Assembly (NCBI GenBank): GCA_002307295.1
Contig: DBTY01000058.1
Location: 21,939 to 85,938 of the forward strand
Direction: 5' to 3'
Origin: Ignavibacteriales bacterium UBA1304
Lineage (GTDB): Bacteria; Bacteroidota; Ignavibacteria; Ignavibacteriales; Ignavibacteriaceae
DNA: 64,000 bases
Shown here: positions 1 through 10,300 of the stretch, one piece after another
Layout of the letters: each line of letters begins with the position of its first letter
Position numbering within the stretch: the stretch's first letter is position 1
The notes under the pieces: generated by a model
The model's database searches: none
What the model saw: the letters and a program-made list of their open reading frames with translations, nothing else
What the model was told of the DNA's origin: nothing
Translations under genes and position numbers: made by a program

Positions 1-2
1 AG

Positions 3-299
3 GCTTCTTTCGATAATCGCTTTGATACCTCAAAAGATTATTGGGTAGACTATGCCAATAAGATGATTGTGCCAATTAATTGTGATATTTCTGACTTGAT
101 AGTAGATTATACTTTTAAGCCTGATGATTTAGAATCTGATACCGTCCCTCCTAAAGATGATTTAATTTGTATTATGATTGCTTATAAAATGGAGCTTAAC
201 TATTTACGCAAAGACCAAGATTTAGCCACCTACCAGACAATTGAAGATAATTATAAAAGATTTTTAGGGCTTTTGATTAATTATAACGAAAGTTTATGA
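3..299 (+). CDS. Phage head-tail adaptor-like small protein (5' partial)
   Basis: The reading frame is open from the first bases of the window, so the start codon lies to the left; an internal ATG at 63 is unlikely to be the true start. The visible 98 residues are mostly acidic and predicted helical. The stop overlaps the start of the next gene by four bases (ATGA), showing translational coupling. Its size and place immediately before a nozzle-like gene fit the small helical head-to-tail adaptor of podoviruses, but I recognise no specific family motif; this role is inferred from position only. Confidence 0.55.
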   Translation, partial: ASFDNRFDTSKDYWVDYANKMIVPINCDISDLIVDYTFKPDDLESDTVPPKDDLICIMIAYKMELNYLRKDQDLATYQTIEDNYKRFLGLLINYNESL

Positions 300-2176
300 G
301 GAATGTTTTAGAGTTCAAAGTCAGCACCTATGGAAAAGGAATTGTTAATTTTGTTGAAGACACTTTAATTGATGACGGAGCTTCGAGCGAATCCGTCAAT
401 TTTTTAACCCTTCCTGATAGAATCGAATTAATAGGAGGTCGAAGACTTATAGGAGCGGAAGAATCCGGGAATACCGGTGTTTTGGGTATGGGTGAAATAA
501 CAAAGGTTGACGGTGAAGAAATTTTATTCAGAAAGATAGGCACTAAACTTCAATACCTTAATAATACAACTCAGTTATGGATTGATATTAAAACTGATTT
601 ACTTCCTAATGAGCCTTTATATTTTGCCAACTCTTTTACTCCGGCAGGTCGTCAAGTGTGGATGTGCGGACAGGACGGATTATTTAAAATTTATCCCACT
701 AACCCGACAAGTATTATTAACCTGACCAACGCTGTTAAGAATTATAAAGGAAATATCATTATTGATAAATCAAGAATGATTTGTGTTGGTATGAAGGAAG
801 ACCCGACAGGCATTCGTTTCTCTTGTGTTGATAAAGACAGCAACTATAAAAACATTTCTTCTGAACCTTTGGCTGATACATCTACGGGCAAAAAACATTA
901 TTCAGGAACTCTCGCCAATGGTCAGGGTTTCGGTTATGTATTCAAAGACGGAACAGCGCAAACTATCACAGACGATAAAAACGGAAACCTTATAGGGAAT
1001 GGTACAGGAACAATAAATTACGCCACCGGAGAATATATCCTTGATTTTAACAGCAACACAGCAACGGCAGTAAAAGCAGATTATCTTTACGAAAATCCTC
1101 TTAATGGAGGGTTGGCTGATTTTACTTGTTCCTCATCTCGTTTAGCCGGTGAAGGAAACGTATTGAGACAGGATTCTATCGGTTCAAAAACGATGAGTGT
1201 CCATAAATTCAATAATACTTTTTATACTTTACAAGACCGCGGAAGCTGGTGGATTTCCATTGATACCGCCGACACTAAATGGGATAACGAAATCTATCGG
1301 GAAAATATAGGCTGCCCTTCGGTAAGAGCCGGAGTAACAACCGCCGAAGGAATTATTTTTATTGATACCTACGATAAGGATAAACCAAAACTAAGACTTT
1401 TGGGATTTAACCAATTGGGAGATCAGATTATTCCCTACGATTTAGGACTTAATTTTAAGCTTGAAGATTATACCTTTGACAAAGATACTTGTCTTTCTAA
1501 ATATGGAGACTGGATTTTAATCGAGTGTAAAAAAGACAGCCCTGCAAACAATAAATTAATTATCTACAATAAAAAACTTAAATCCTTCGATGTCGCAGAC
1601 TGTACTGCAAATTGTTTTATAGATTTTAACAGAAAAGTAATTTCCGGAGACAGCACCTCCCCCAATACGCATGAATTATTTAGCGGTTATGATGATTTGG
1701 ACTATAAGATTGAAGCAATTTGGAAAGGTAAAAAACACAATTTTAAAACGGACTCACTGAAAAAAACTAAACGTTTTCGCATTAAAGGATATATCGATCC
1801 CGGTCAAGGATTTGATGTTTTAGCTTCTTACGATAATGACGATTTTCAATTAATAGGAGCTATTTCCGGCAGAGGTAATTATATCGACTTCGGGAAGTCT
1901 TATTTAATAGGAAGCTCTAAAGTTGGCGAGGAAGCTATCGGTTTGGGTGACTCTTCAAAGGCTAACTATTACGAAACCGAATTTAAGATTCACACCCCAA
2001 AATTTGAACGGGTTAAACTTGCTATTATTCCAACCGGATTAGGATATCTATCAATAATGGAACATAAATTTATTGATATTAGAATTAAAGCTAACAAGCT
2101 CCCAAAGAAGTATAAAATGGTTAAGGGCAAGGGTGTTGGTTATTCTTCGGTCGGTTCTACCCTAACGGTAAACTAA
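296..2176 (+). CDS. Phage tail nozzle/stabilisation-like structural protein
   Basis: A 626-residue protein without signal peptide or membrane segments, rich in beta-strand-like stretches with short repeated blocks of the type 'LYFANSF', 'GRQVWMC', 'RLAGEGN', 'LRLLGFN', as in beta-propeller tail proteins. It lies between a small adaptor-like gene and tail-fibre genes, the usual place of the nozzle or stabilisation protein (T7 gp12 or P22 gp10 type). It begins inside the stop of the previous gene (ATGA overlap) and has no Shine-Dalgarno of its own, so it probably depends on coupling. The function is inferred from position, length and composition; I see no diagnostic motif. Confidence 0.5.
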   Translation: MRNVLEFKVSTYGKGIVNFVEDTLIDDGASSESVNFLTLPDRIELIGGRRLIGAEESGNTGVLGMGEITKVDGEEILFRKIGTKLQYLNNTTQLWIDIKTDLLPNEPLYFANSFTPAGRQVWMCGQDGLFKIYPTNPTSIINLTNAVKNYKGNIIIDKSRMICVGMKEDPTGIRFSCVDKDSNYKNISSEPLADTSTGKKHYSGTLANGQGFGYVFKDGTAQTITDDKNGNLIGNGTGTINYATGEYILDFNSNTATAVKADYLYENPLNGGLADFTCSSSRLAGEGNVLRQDSIGSKTMSVHKFNNTFYTLQDRGSWWISIDTADTKWDNEIYRENIGCPSVRAGVTTAEGIIFIDTYDKDKPKLRLLGFNQLGDQIIPYDLGLNFKLEDYTFDKDTCLSKYGDWILIECKKDSPANNKLIIYNKKLKSFDVADCTANCFIDFNRKVISGDSTSPNTHELFSGYDDLDYKIEAIWKGKKHNFKTDSLKKTKRFRIKGYIDPGQGFDVLASYDNDDFQLIGAISGRGNYIDFGKSYLIGSSKVGEEAIGLGDSSKANYYETEFKIHTPKFERVKLAIIPTGLGYLSIMEHKFIDIRIKANKLPKKYKMVKGKGVGYSSVGSTLTVN

Positions 2177-2194
2177 GTATGCTATAATAAATAT

Positions 2195-4855
2195 ATGAGG
2201 CAATCGAGAGAAACAATTAAAAAATACTTCGAAACTAAAGATACTCCTACCCAAGGACAGTTTGCTGATTTTGTAGACAGTGTACCGAATATTTTAGATG
2301 ACGGATTCAATATTATTATTTACCCAAAAGGCAATTGGACTTTGGGAGTATCTTATATTTATGGAGATATAGTTTATCTTAATGGATCAACTTATTACTG
2401 TTTATTAGCTAATATTGCAGATAATACAAACACCCCCCCAGGGTATCCAGATGAACAAAATACTTATTGGAAAGTCTTGGCAAAAAAAGGCGATAACGGA
2501 ACTCCCGGATTAGACGGGCAACAAATTGAATTACAAAAAACAGCCGCTTATCTTCAATGGCGTTTATCCGGCGGGGCTTGGAACAACCTTATTGCTATTT
2601 CTGAATTGAAAGGAGATAAAGGTGATTCTAGTGATATGTTTAAGTCTGTTTATGATCCAAATAATAAAAACTCGGATGCTTTTAGTATGGATAGCATGGT
2701 TGAAACTTCCACCAAAAAGATATTAACCTCAGCCGAAAGAACTAATCTTGCTAATCAATCCGGAACTAATTCAGGTGACGAAACAACTTCCACCATAAAA
2801 ACTAAGCTTGGAATTTCTACTCTTTCGGGAGCTAACACAGGCGACCAGACTCTATCGAGTTTAGGGGGTGTTGCTTCTAACACAGCAATTACGGGAGCGA
2901 CTAAAACTAAAATCACTTACGATGCCAAAGGACTGGTAACCGCAGGTGCAGATGCTACTACTGCCGATATTGCAGACAGCACAGATAAACGATATTGCAC
3001 CGATGCACAAAAAACTGTAATAGGAAATACCAGCGGTACTAATTCAGGGAATGAAACCACAACTACAATCGGCGCGCTCATAAACGGAGCGACAGCTAAG
3101 ACAACCCCCGTAGATGCTGATATGGTCGGGTTAATGGACAGCGCAGCTTCTAACGTAGTAAAAAAATTAAGCTGGTCTAATATTAAATCTACTCTTAAAA
3201 CATATCTTGATACTTTATATCAGACTGTTTTAGTTTCGGGTACAAACATTAAAACAGTAAATTCTAACTCATTATTAGGAAGCGGAGATATAGTCGTAAC
3301 TGGAAGTATGACTTATCCCGGTTCTGGTATTCCAAATTCTACAGGCAGTGCTTGGGGAACATCGTACACCACAACAGGCAGTGGAACAGTTGTGCCACTT
3401 GCAACTTCTCCTTCTTTTACAACTCCTTCTTTGGGAGCGGCTTTGGCAACAACAATTAATGGGTTGGCATTAAGTTTAGGTAATACCAGCAGTAGTACTA
3501 CTAACGTTGCGGTAGGGTATCAAGCATCGATCTTGCAAACTACCGGTAGTGGAAATACAGCTGTTGGCAGTGGAGCATTACAACTAAATATTTTAGGCGC
3601 ATCTAATACCGCTCTCGGTTTTTCCGCTTTACGAAGTTCAACTGGATATTATAATACAGCCGTTGGAGATAGCGCTCTTTATTCAACAACGGGTTCTTAT
3701 AATATTGGTGTAGGTCGTAATGCTGGTAAATACGAAACCGGTTCTGGTGCTTTTTATGTGGACGCTTATGACCGGACAAATACAGCAGGAGATAAAGCAG
3801 GGGCTATTTTATATGGATTAATGTCGACAACCCCAGGCTCTCAATCGCTGATTACTAATTCCGCTTTTTCTGCCACCTATGGAATGAATGTCCCAACTGG
3901 TCAGACTTATAAAATTAATGGTACTGCTTTAGCTGCCGGTGATATTGGAGCTTTACCTTCTGCTTCTTTTACTGATTCTGCTGTAACTGGTAAATTAATA
4001 ACCGGGTTTGTTTCAGGGGCTGGAACTGTAGCAGCCACAGACACTATTTTACAGGCAATTAATAAAATAAACGGTAACGATGCAAATAAATTGAGTACCT
4101 CAGCATTCACGGATTCGGCGGTTACAAGTAAACTAATAACAGGTTTCACTAGCGGAGCCGGTACAGTATCGGCAACTGATACAATTCTACAGGCAATTAA
4201 TAAAATAGTCGGAAATATTGCGCTTAAATTAACGGCGAACACAGCAATCACAGCAGCAACTAAAACTAAAATAACCTATGATGTTAACGGGTTGGTAACT
4301 GCCGGAGCTGATATGCAGGAAAGCGATTTAACTTTTACTGATGTAACAACAAATAATGTTTCAACTTCCAAGCACGGTTTTGTCCCTAAAGCACCGAATG
4401 TTACTACTCAATTTTTGCGAGGCGATGGGACTTGGGCAGTTCCTACAGGAGGAGTCGGCGATCATAGTTGTTCTGTTTATAATAATTCTCAGTTAACAAT
4501 AAGTACTACCGCCACCGCAATTGCTTTTGACTCAGAAGATTTTGACACAGACACAATGCACGATAATTCTACAAATAAGAGTAGAATAACTGTGCCTTCC
4601 GCCGGAAAATATCTCGTAACATTTAATCCTCAAATGATTACAAATGGTTATTACGCCGATTTTGACCTTTATAAAAATGGTGTATATTTTATGCGCGGTT
4701 GCGAGGTTAATAGATATTCAAGTTGTGGTTCGAATACAAGCAGTTTTTCTCTTATTGTCAGTTTAGCAGCCAACGATTACTTAGAGATTTATGGAACGGC
4801 TAATTCAAGCGTAACTCTTAATTCAAGTAAATTCTCCCTTATTAAACTTGCTTAA
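2195..4855 (+). CDS. Phage tail fibre with C1q-like tip
   Basis: An 886-residue mosaic fibre. Residues about 46-95 resemble a CBM5/12-like carbohydrate-binding fold (aromatic-rich, GDIVYLNGSTYYC). Residues 100-145 hold short collagen-like GxY segments (GDNGTPGLDGQ, KGDKGD). The middle carries fibre repeats of the ITYDAKGLVTAGAD and GTNSGDET types. Residues about 445-530 have NTAVG/NTALG beta-roll repeats as in trimeric adhesin heads. A 45-residue duplication follows (DSAVT.KLITGF). The last 125 residues form a C1q/TNF-like jelly roll (AGKYLVTFNPQ, DYLEIYG). Such proteins trimerise and bind host surface glycans. The start has no Shine-Dalgarno site but an AAATAT leader. Confidence 0.85.
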   Translation: MRQSRETIKKYFETKDTPTQGQFADFVDSVPNILDDGFNIIIYPKGNWTLGVSYIYGDIVYLNGSTYYCLLANIADNTNTPPGYPDEQNTYWKVLAKKGDNGTPGLDGQQIELQKTAAYLQWRLSGGAWNNLIAISELKGDKGDSSDMFKSVYDPNNKNSDAFSMDSMVETSTKKILTSAERTNLANQSGTNSGDETTSTIKTKLGISTLSGANTGDQTLSSLGGVASNTAITGATKTKITYDAKGLVTAGADATTADIADSTDKRYCTDAQKTVIGNTSGTNSGNETTTTIGALINGATAKTTPVDADMVGLMDSAASNVVKKLSWSNIKSTLKTYLDTLYQTVLVSGTNIKTVNSNSLLGSGDIVVTGSMTYPGSGIPNSTGSAWGTSYTTTGSGTVVPLATSPSFTTPSLGAALATTINGLALSLGNTSSSTTNVAVGYQASILQTTGSGNTAVGSGALQLNILGASNTALGFSALRSSTGYYNTAVGDSALYSTTGSYNIGVGRNAGKYETGSGAFYVDAYDRTNTAGDKAGAILYGLMSTTPGSQSLITNSAFSATYGMNVPTGQTYKINGTALAAGDIGALPSASFTDSAVTGKLITGFVSGAGTVAATDTILQAINKINGNDANKLSTSAFTDSAVTSKLITGFTSGAGTVSATDTILQAINKIVGNIALKLTANTAITAATKTKITYDVNGLVTAGADMQESDLTFTDVTTNNVSTSKHGFVPKAPNVTTQFLRGDGTWAVPTGGVGDHSCSVYNNSQLTISTTATAIAFDSEDFDTDTMHDNSTNKSRITVPSAGKYLVTFNPQMITNGYYADFDLYKNGVYFMRGCEVNRYSSCGSNTSSFSLIVSLAANDYLEIYGTANSSVTLNSSKFSLIKLA
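3961..4230 (+). repeat. Two tandem 135-bp coding repeats in the tail fibre
   Basis: Two 45-codon units (about 3961-4095 and 4096-4230) encode nearly the same protein (DSAVT[GS]KLITGF, TDTILQAINKI), but their synonymous codons differ at many places. The protein repeat is therefore old and kept by selection rather than a recent DNA duplication. Confidence 0.75.
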
Positions 4856-4865
4856 TTAAAAATAT

Positions 4866-6050
4866 ATGATAAATGTTATCGCGGAATTTGAAACATCTTT
4901 AGCCAGTGGAATTTCTAAAACTTCTACTTCCGGTGTTTTATTATCAAATGTAACTTCCGACAATGACGGTGCTACTATCCCTAATGGAGATTACGGAGTT
5001 GTTTTAGATGAAAGAAATAGTAAAAGAGAATACGCCATTATTACTGTCAGCGGTTTTAATTTTACTTTCGTTAAACGAGGCGTGAGTATGATAGACGGAA
5101 ATACAGAAAAAGACGGTAATAAATTCGATCACAGAAAGGGGTCTACAATTAAAATTACAACCCACCCGATTATAACTTTAATGGTTAATGCTTTTAATGG
5201 TAATGTTCCTTTAGGAGGTGTTTTAATACTTCCTGCCGTAAGAACAATAAACAACCCAAGACACATTGTTGATAAGGAATATGCCGACTCTATATCAGTT
5301 GCCGGAGTTATCGCATCATCTACAAGTTTGGGAAATTCGAAGCTATCCTCAAATCCCTCAGTCGCAAATAATCCAATCGCCTTAAACAGCGAAGAGGTAT
5401 CCGCTAACGCCGGGGCTAACAAAGTAGTCCGCTCTAACTCAAATAGTAAAATATCCGGTGATTTTATTTCTGATAATAGTTCTTCCGGATTAGAAACAGG
5501 CTCAAACGGCGGAAGCCAGATTAAAATTAAGTCCGCCGGAGGAATTATTAAAGATAATAATGGATTAAGCATTGATTCCGGGACTACAGCAAATAAAATT
5601 TTAAGCTTGGATAATAACGCTAAAATTCCGGCTGTTGACGGAAGCCAATTGACAGCTTTACCCTCTATCTCCAATGTCTGCATTGCCTCTGATACTCTTA
5701 AAATCTCTGCTGATAATATTTCAGGGTCAAGCGCTACGACTTACGTAAAAGTAAAAGAAATTAAGATTAATATTTCAGGAACGGTAAGAGTTAAATTTGA
5801 TTTAGGTAACGGCGGTCTTCATACTGCTTTTGGAAGGATTTATAAAAACGGTGTTGCGGTAGGGACAGAAAGAAGCAGTTCGACAGATACTTATACCACC
5901 TACTCAGAAGACATACAATTAGCACCTGGTGATTTATTACAGATATACGCTCACACCAGCGCGGATACTTCTCGCAATGCTAATATTCAAAATTTCAGAT
6001 TGTATTATGACAAATCAGTCCAAGGGGAATACGTAATTAATCAAAATTAA
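4866..6050 (+). CDS. Phage tail protein with C-terminal jelly-roll domain
   Basis: A 394-residue protein starting 10 bases after the fibre gene. The N-terminal 140 residues hold a compact domain with RGVSM and HRKGSTIKI motifs, like fibre- or baseplate-linked attachment domains. A Gly/Ser/Asn-rich repeat-like middle follows (ANAGANKVVRSNSNSKISG). The final 125 residues look like the C1q-type jelly roll of the preceding fibre (GRIYKNGVAVG, PGDLLQIYAHTS), so the phage has two proteins with related receptor-binding tips. The leader reads AAAAATAT before ATG, with no Shine-Dalgarno site. The role as a second fibre or fibre-attached protein is inferred. Confidence 0.7.
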   Translation: MINVIAEFETSLASGISKTSTSGVLLSNVTSDNDGATIPNGDYGVVLDERNSKREYAIITVSGFNFTFVKRGVSMIDGNTEKDGNKFDHRKGSTIKITTHPIITLMVNAFNGNVPLGGVLILPAVRTINNPRHIVDKEYADSISVAGVIASSTSLGNSKLSSNPSVANNPIALNSEEVSANAGANKVVRSNSNSKISGDFISDNSSSGLETGSNGGSQIKIKSAGGIIKDNNGLSIDSGTTANKILSLDNNAKIPAVDGSQLTALPSISNVCIASDTLKISADNISGSSATTYVKVKEIKINISGTVRVKFDLGNGGLHTAFGRIYKNGVAVGTERSSSTDTYTTYSEDIQLAPGDLLQIYAHTSADTSRNANIQNFRLYYDKSVQGEYVINQN

Positions 6051-6060
6051 CTTTAAATAT

Positions 6061-7323
6061 ATGGCGACAGTATTAAGAACTGTTAAAGATGAAAACACAA
6101 ACAACCCGGGAATAACCTCATATTACGATGATGGAACATCTTCTTTTAGTAAGGCTAATGTTAATCCGCAGGGATTGACCACACAAGAGATGATTGATAA
6201 AGGAAATACACCGACCCCACCGGTAACTACCACCCCTCTAACCTATAACGCAGACGGCACAAGAACAGTAACCGCCGCCGATAAGTTTTGGGCGGATAAT
6301 CCTGTTCAAACTAAGGCAGACTATGATAAACAGCAAGCCCAAACCAAGGCTGATTTTGCAACTCGACAGCAATCAGCTCTTGATGCTATTAATACCATGT
6401 ACACCAGTATTCTTTCTAAGGCGAATAATACTGCTCAAGATAAATTAGGTTCTCAAAATGTAATGAACGCTTTATCTGGACAAAGGGGTTCGGAAAGCGG
6501 AGCAGCTAATGTTGATAAAGTTAACAGTGCTAATGATGACATTTATCAAGGTTTATTAGCCGAGAAACAGGCAAAGATTTCTTCTATAATGGATAAAAAT
6601 TATAAAGACCAAACTTCCGAACTTCAATATCAAAATGATTTGAGACGTAAAGACCTTGATTCTTATCTTTCCTATATGGGAGAGAAAGAAAAAACTGATT
6701 TAACTAAATCACAAGCAATGCGCGCGGAATTAATTAAAAGCAATATTGGAATTAATGATATTGATCCAGCTACGTTAAAACAAATGGCAGACAATGCCGG
6801 TTATTCAGTTGAGCAATTTAAGGCTCTTTACGAAGCAGAACGGAAAACTCAAGAAAAATCTTTCTTGGACAATGAACAAAAGAGATTGTCTGAGTTAGCC
6901 AAGACTACTGCCGAAACTGCCAAGTTGAATAACGAAGCGAATAAACCGAATGACCCATTATTATCCAAGGGTTATATACCGGTTAAAAATACTGACAATC
7001 TTAAAGGACTAACTGAAAATGACATTATAAGAGTCGGCGACAAGATTTACCGCATTCCGGCTAACCTAAAGAAACAAACAACTGCCGATAAGCTTTCTGA
7101 GTACGAAACCAAGAAGCAAATTGATTCTAGATATAAAACCCAAAAGACAACCACATCTAAAAACTTTAATGACTCTTCAATCCCGGCAGAACTGAAAAAG
7201 GAAATTATTACTAATATAACTTCCGGCGCTAATATTGATGATGTAATGAAAACCTACCCAGAGGTGAGTTCTAATTACATAAAATCGCTTTATACAAAAC
7301 CAAAAAAAGGAAGAAGTTTATAA
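6061..7323 (+). CDS. Phage coiled-coil virion-associated protein, unknown function
   Basis: 420 residues, highly charged and Gln/Lys/Asp-rich, with long helical coiled-coil stretches (about residues 85-300, for example KADYDKQQAQTKADFATRQQ and RKTQEKSFLDNEQKR). No signal peptide, membrane segment or enzyme motif is visible. It sits ten bases after a tail gene and six bases before the giant 1139-residue gene, so it belongs to the late operon. Long helical proteins at this place in podoviruses are often internal or ejection proteins; that is inference. The start is preceded by TTTAAATAT rather than a Shine-Dalgarno site. Confidence 0.55.
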   Translation: MATVLRTVKDENTNNPGITSYYDDGTSSFSKANVNPQGLTTQEMIDKGNTPTPPVTTTPLTYNADGTRTVTAADKFWADNPVQTKADYDKQQAQTKADFATRQQSALDAINTMYTSILSKANNTAQDKLGSQNVMNALSGQRGSESGAANVDKVNSANDDIYQGLLAEKQAKISSIMDKNYKDQTSELQYQNDLRRKDLDSYLSYMGEKEKTDLTKSQAMRAELIKSNIGINDIDPATLKQMADNAGYSVEQFKALYEAERKTQEKSFLDNEQKRLSELAKTTAETAKLNNEANKPNDPLLSKGYIPVKNTDNLKGLTENDIIRVGDKIYRIPANLKKQTTADKLSEYETKKQIDSRYKTQKTTTSKNFNDSSIPAELKKEIITNITSGANIDDVMKTYPEVSSNYIKSLYTKPKKGRSL

Positions 7324-7329
7324 AAATAT

Positions 7330-10300
7330 ATGCCTTTAGTTGGAAGAATGGCTAACTCAACAAATAGTTCAGGCTTGACCGGTAGGATGGCTACTAAAAC
7401 ATCACCTACAAATACACCGGCACTTGTTGGAAGAATGTCAACTAAATCAAATGATAATGTTAAAACCGCAACGCTTCCTGATTTTTTAGGAGGCGGTGCT
7501 TATAATTTAGACAAAGACCCGAACAAACTTATTAACACCGGGCATACTACTTATGGAGAAGTGCCCACAAAAAAAGGCTCTGAAAGAGCTGATATATTTC
7601 CAGTTTCTTTAGGCGGTGCTAATTCTAATTCAAAAAACATTACTTATGAGAAATTCTTGCCTGACGTTGCAACAGCGCAGTCACAAGGCAAGCCTTTGCC
7701 AGTAATTAAAACCTCCACAGATAAATATTTAAATGACGTTGTTTTACCTCAATACAAATCTGGTAAAATTTCTTTAAGAGAAGCCCAAGTTATGGCTACT
7801 TCATTTTTACGAAACGAGCAAGAAGGATTAACCGATAAAATGAGTAATATAGATTTAGGCGGAAAAGTCGGAGAGTTCGCTGACAGCGCAGTTAGTCTTT
7901 TCGGAGGATTAAAAAACACAATTAAAAATGGAGTAGATAAAACAAAGAGCCTCTTAAATACTCTTCCTCAAGACGTATCCAGAAAGCCTATCATTGAAGA
8001 GCTTGGAAGCCCTAAACAACCGATTAAAGCTTCAATGCAGCCTAACGTGTTTAAGGTCGCTAAAACTACAGCTAAAGCAATTGCCCCTATTGTACAGGCT
8101 CCACAGCGTGCCTTGGTGAGTGCCGGACTTGAGCCAGCCTCCGGTATTTTATCGCTTATTAAAAATAAAGATATTAATGCTGAATACACCCCTAAGTCAA
8201 GTTTAGAAAAAACTGTGTTTGGGAATGAGCCAATAAAGGGACTTTTTCAACAAACAAAAGATTTACAAAATTCTTCTGAAAATATTCTCAATAAATCAAA
8301 TATCAACAAAGACATTTCTAAAGGTGCATCTATGGCAATTGCCCCTTTTGTTGTGGCGGGAACAAAAGCAATGGACTTATTCCCATTGGGAGGAGAGGAA
8401 AATACAGCAAAAAAAATAGCTTCATCAAACAATGCTGACGAAATTCTAAATATTATTAAACCATTGTTCAAAGACAAGCCAGCAGATGAATTATCATCGC
8501 TAAGTAAAGAATTAGTAAAGGTTTCTAAACCGGAAGAAGTAAAAAGTTTAATTGCTAAAACAGTCAAAAATAAAGTTATTCCTATAGCGAAACCGGACGA
8601 AGCAACTGCTTTGAAAAACGCCGCCCAAGAGGCTAAATTTAAAATGTCGGAAGTTCAAAGTAATATTAACGCCAGGAAAATGTTATTAGATGCTAAATTA
8701 AATAAATTTACCGACCCGAAGGAAAATCGTTTAGCAATGGAGCTTTTACAACACCCGGAAAACCAAGAAGAAATTCTTAAACAATCTAAAAACCCACAAG
8801 CTATCAAAGATGCTTCCAAAGCTTATAAAGATTATACAGATTATCTTTATAATATAAGGTCAACTACTGATTCGAGTAAAATGCGTTATGATTCTAATTT
8901 TTATCATACTCAATGGGATTTAACAAAACCGGAAGATGCTAAACACTATACCGAACTTATAAATGCACAACCCAGAAACTATCAGGGAGGATACACAAAA
9001 TCAAAAGTTTTCAAAGACTTGAATGAAGGTGAAGAGGCTGGATTTACGCCAGCTTTCAAAACCCTCAAAGATAGTGCTTCTCACTTGCATGATCAAAACT
9101 TACTTGGCTTGCCTAATGATGCCTTATTAAAAACATTAAAAGATAATAAAGTCGGAGACCATTTTTCCAACACTGATTTTCATGGAGCCGTTAAACCGAA
9201 CATTCCCGGAATGGACGGAACTTATTTTTCCAAGCCGTTACATAATGAGTTAAAAAACTTAGAGCCGTCAGCATTAAGTAAAACTCCGGGAGTAAAACAG
9301 GTTCTTAAAGTTAATAAAAATCTAAAAGACCTTGCTCTCAGTCTGGCTAATTTTCATTCCTTAAATATTTCTAAAAAAGTAATGGGAGTTTCCAATAATC
9401 CCCTTGAAGTATTGAAAGGGGCTAAAGCTTTTCTAAGTCCTGAATATTTTAATAAAGAATTAGAGAGAAATATCTCAGATGGAGTGGTCGATTGGGCTTC
9501 TAAATCCGGGATGAATACTTTTTCTTATCAGGGATTGGGAGGAGACCTTGTTTCTAAAGGGAAATATAATCCGATTAATATTCTTCATAAAGCTACATTT
9601 GATAGACAAATACCTCTTTATGCAATGGATTTAGCCCGTGCTGCTATGAAAAAGGGGGTAAATCCAGAATCCCCTGAAGGACGTGCTTTGGGAAAACAAA
9701 TCAACGCTCTTTTAGGCAGCATCAACTGGAAAACAATGGACGGTAAATTTTTGAATAATCCGGAAGTCAGAACAAGCATGAATTTAGGACTTTTAGCCCC
9801 ATCTTTTAGTATTGGTAAAATTCAGAACGTAAAAGCCGCTTTAACTAAAGGCGGAGAAGCCGGTAATTTCGCCAGACGGGCAATTATCGGTGATGCTATT
9901 GTTACCGGTTTAATGGCAGAATTAGGAACTAAAGCCGTTACCGGAAAATTTAACAACCCAAAGGATATTGTGCAAAATGATATTTTAGACCCTAATAGTC
10001 CGTTACCTTATAAATCACCAGACGGGAAAATGTTGTCTGCTGGTTTTCCGGGTACTGATATTTCTGATGCAGCCAGAGCCTTGGAAGACCCCAAGCACGC
10101 CTTACAGTCTCGCACCGCGCCAATCGTATCCCTAGGTTCTAAACTTATGACAGGTGAAGATTATTATGGCAACCCCTTAAAGCCAGCCGGTTCTACACAC
10201 CCCGTATTAGATACTGCGAGCAACGTAATTCAAAGCGAACTTCCGATTGGAGTTAATCAAAGTCTCAAATTAGCTCAAGGAAAACAAAATCTTGCTACTA

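Noticed and set aside
4866..6050. 184-codon antisense frame (5129-5683) in the second tail gene
   Set aside because: It is a shadow of the repeat-rich plus-strand gene, without ribosome site.
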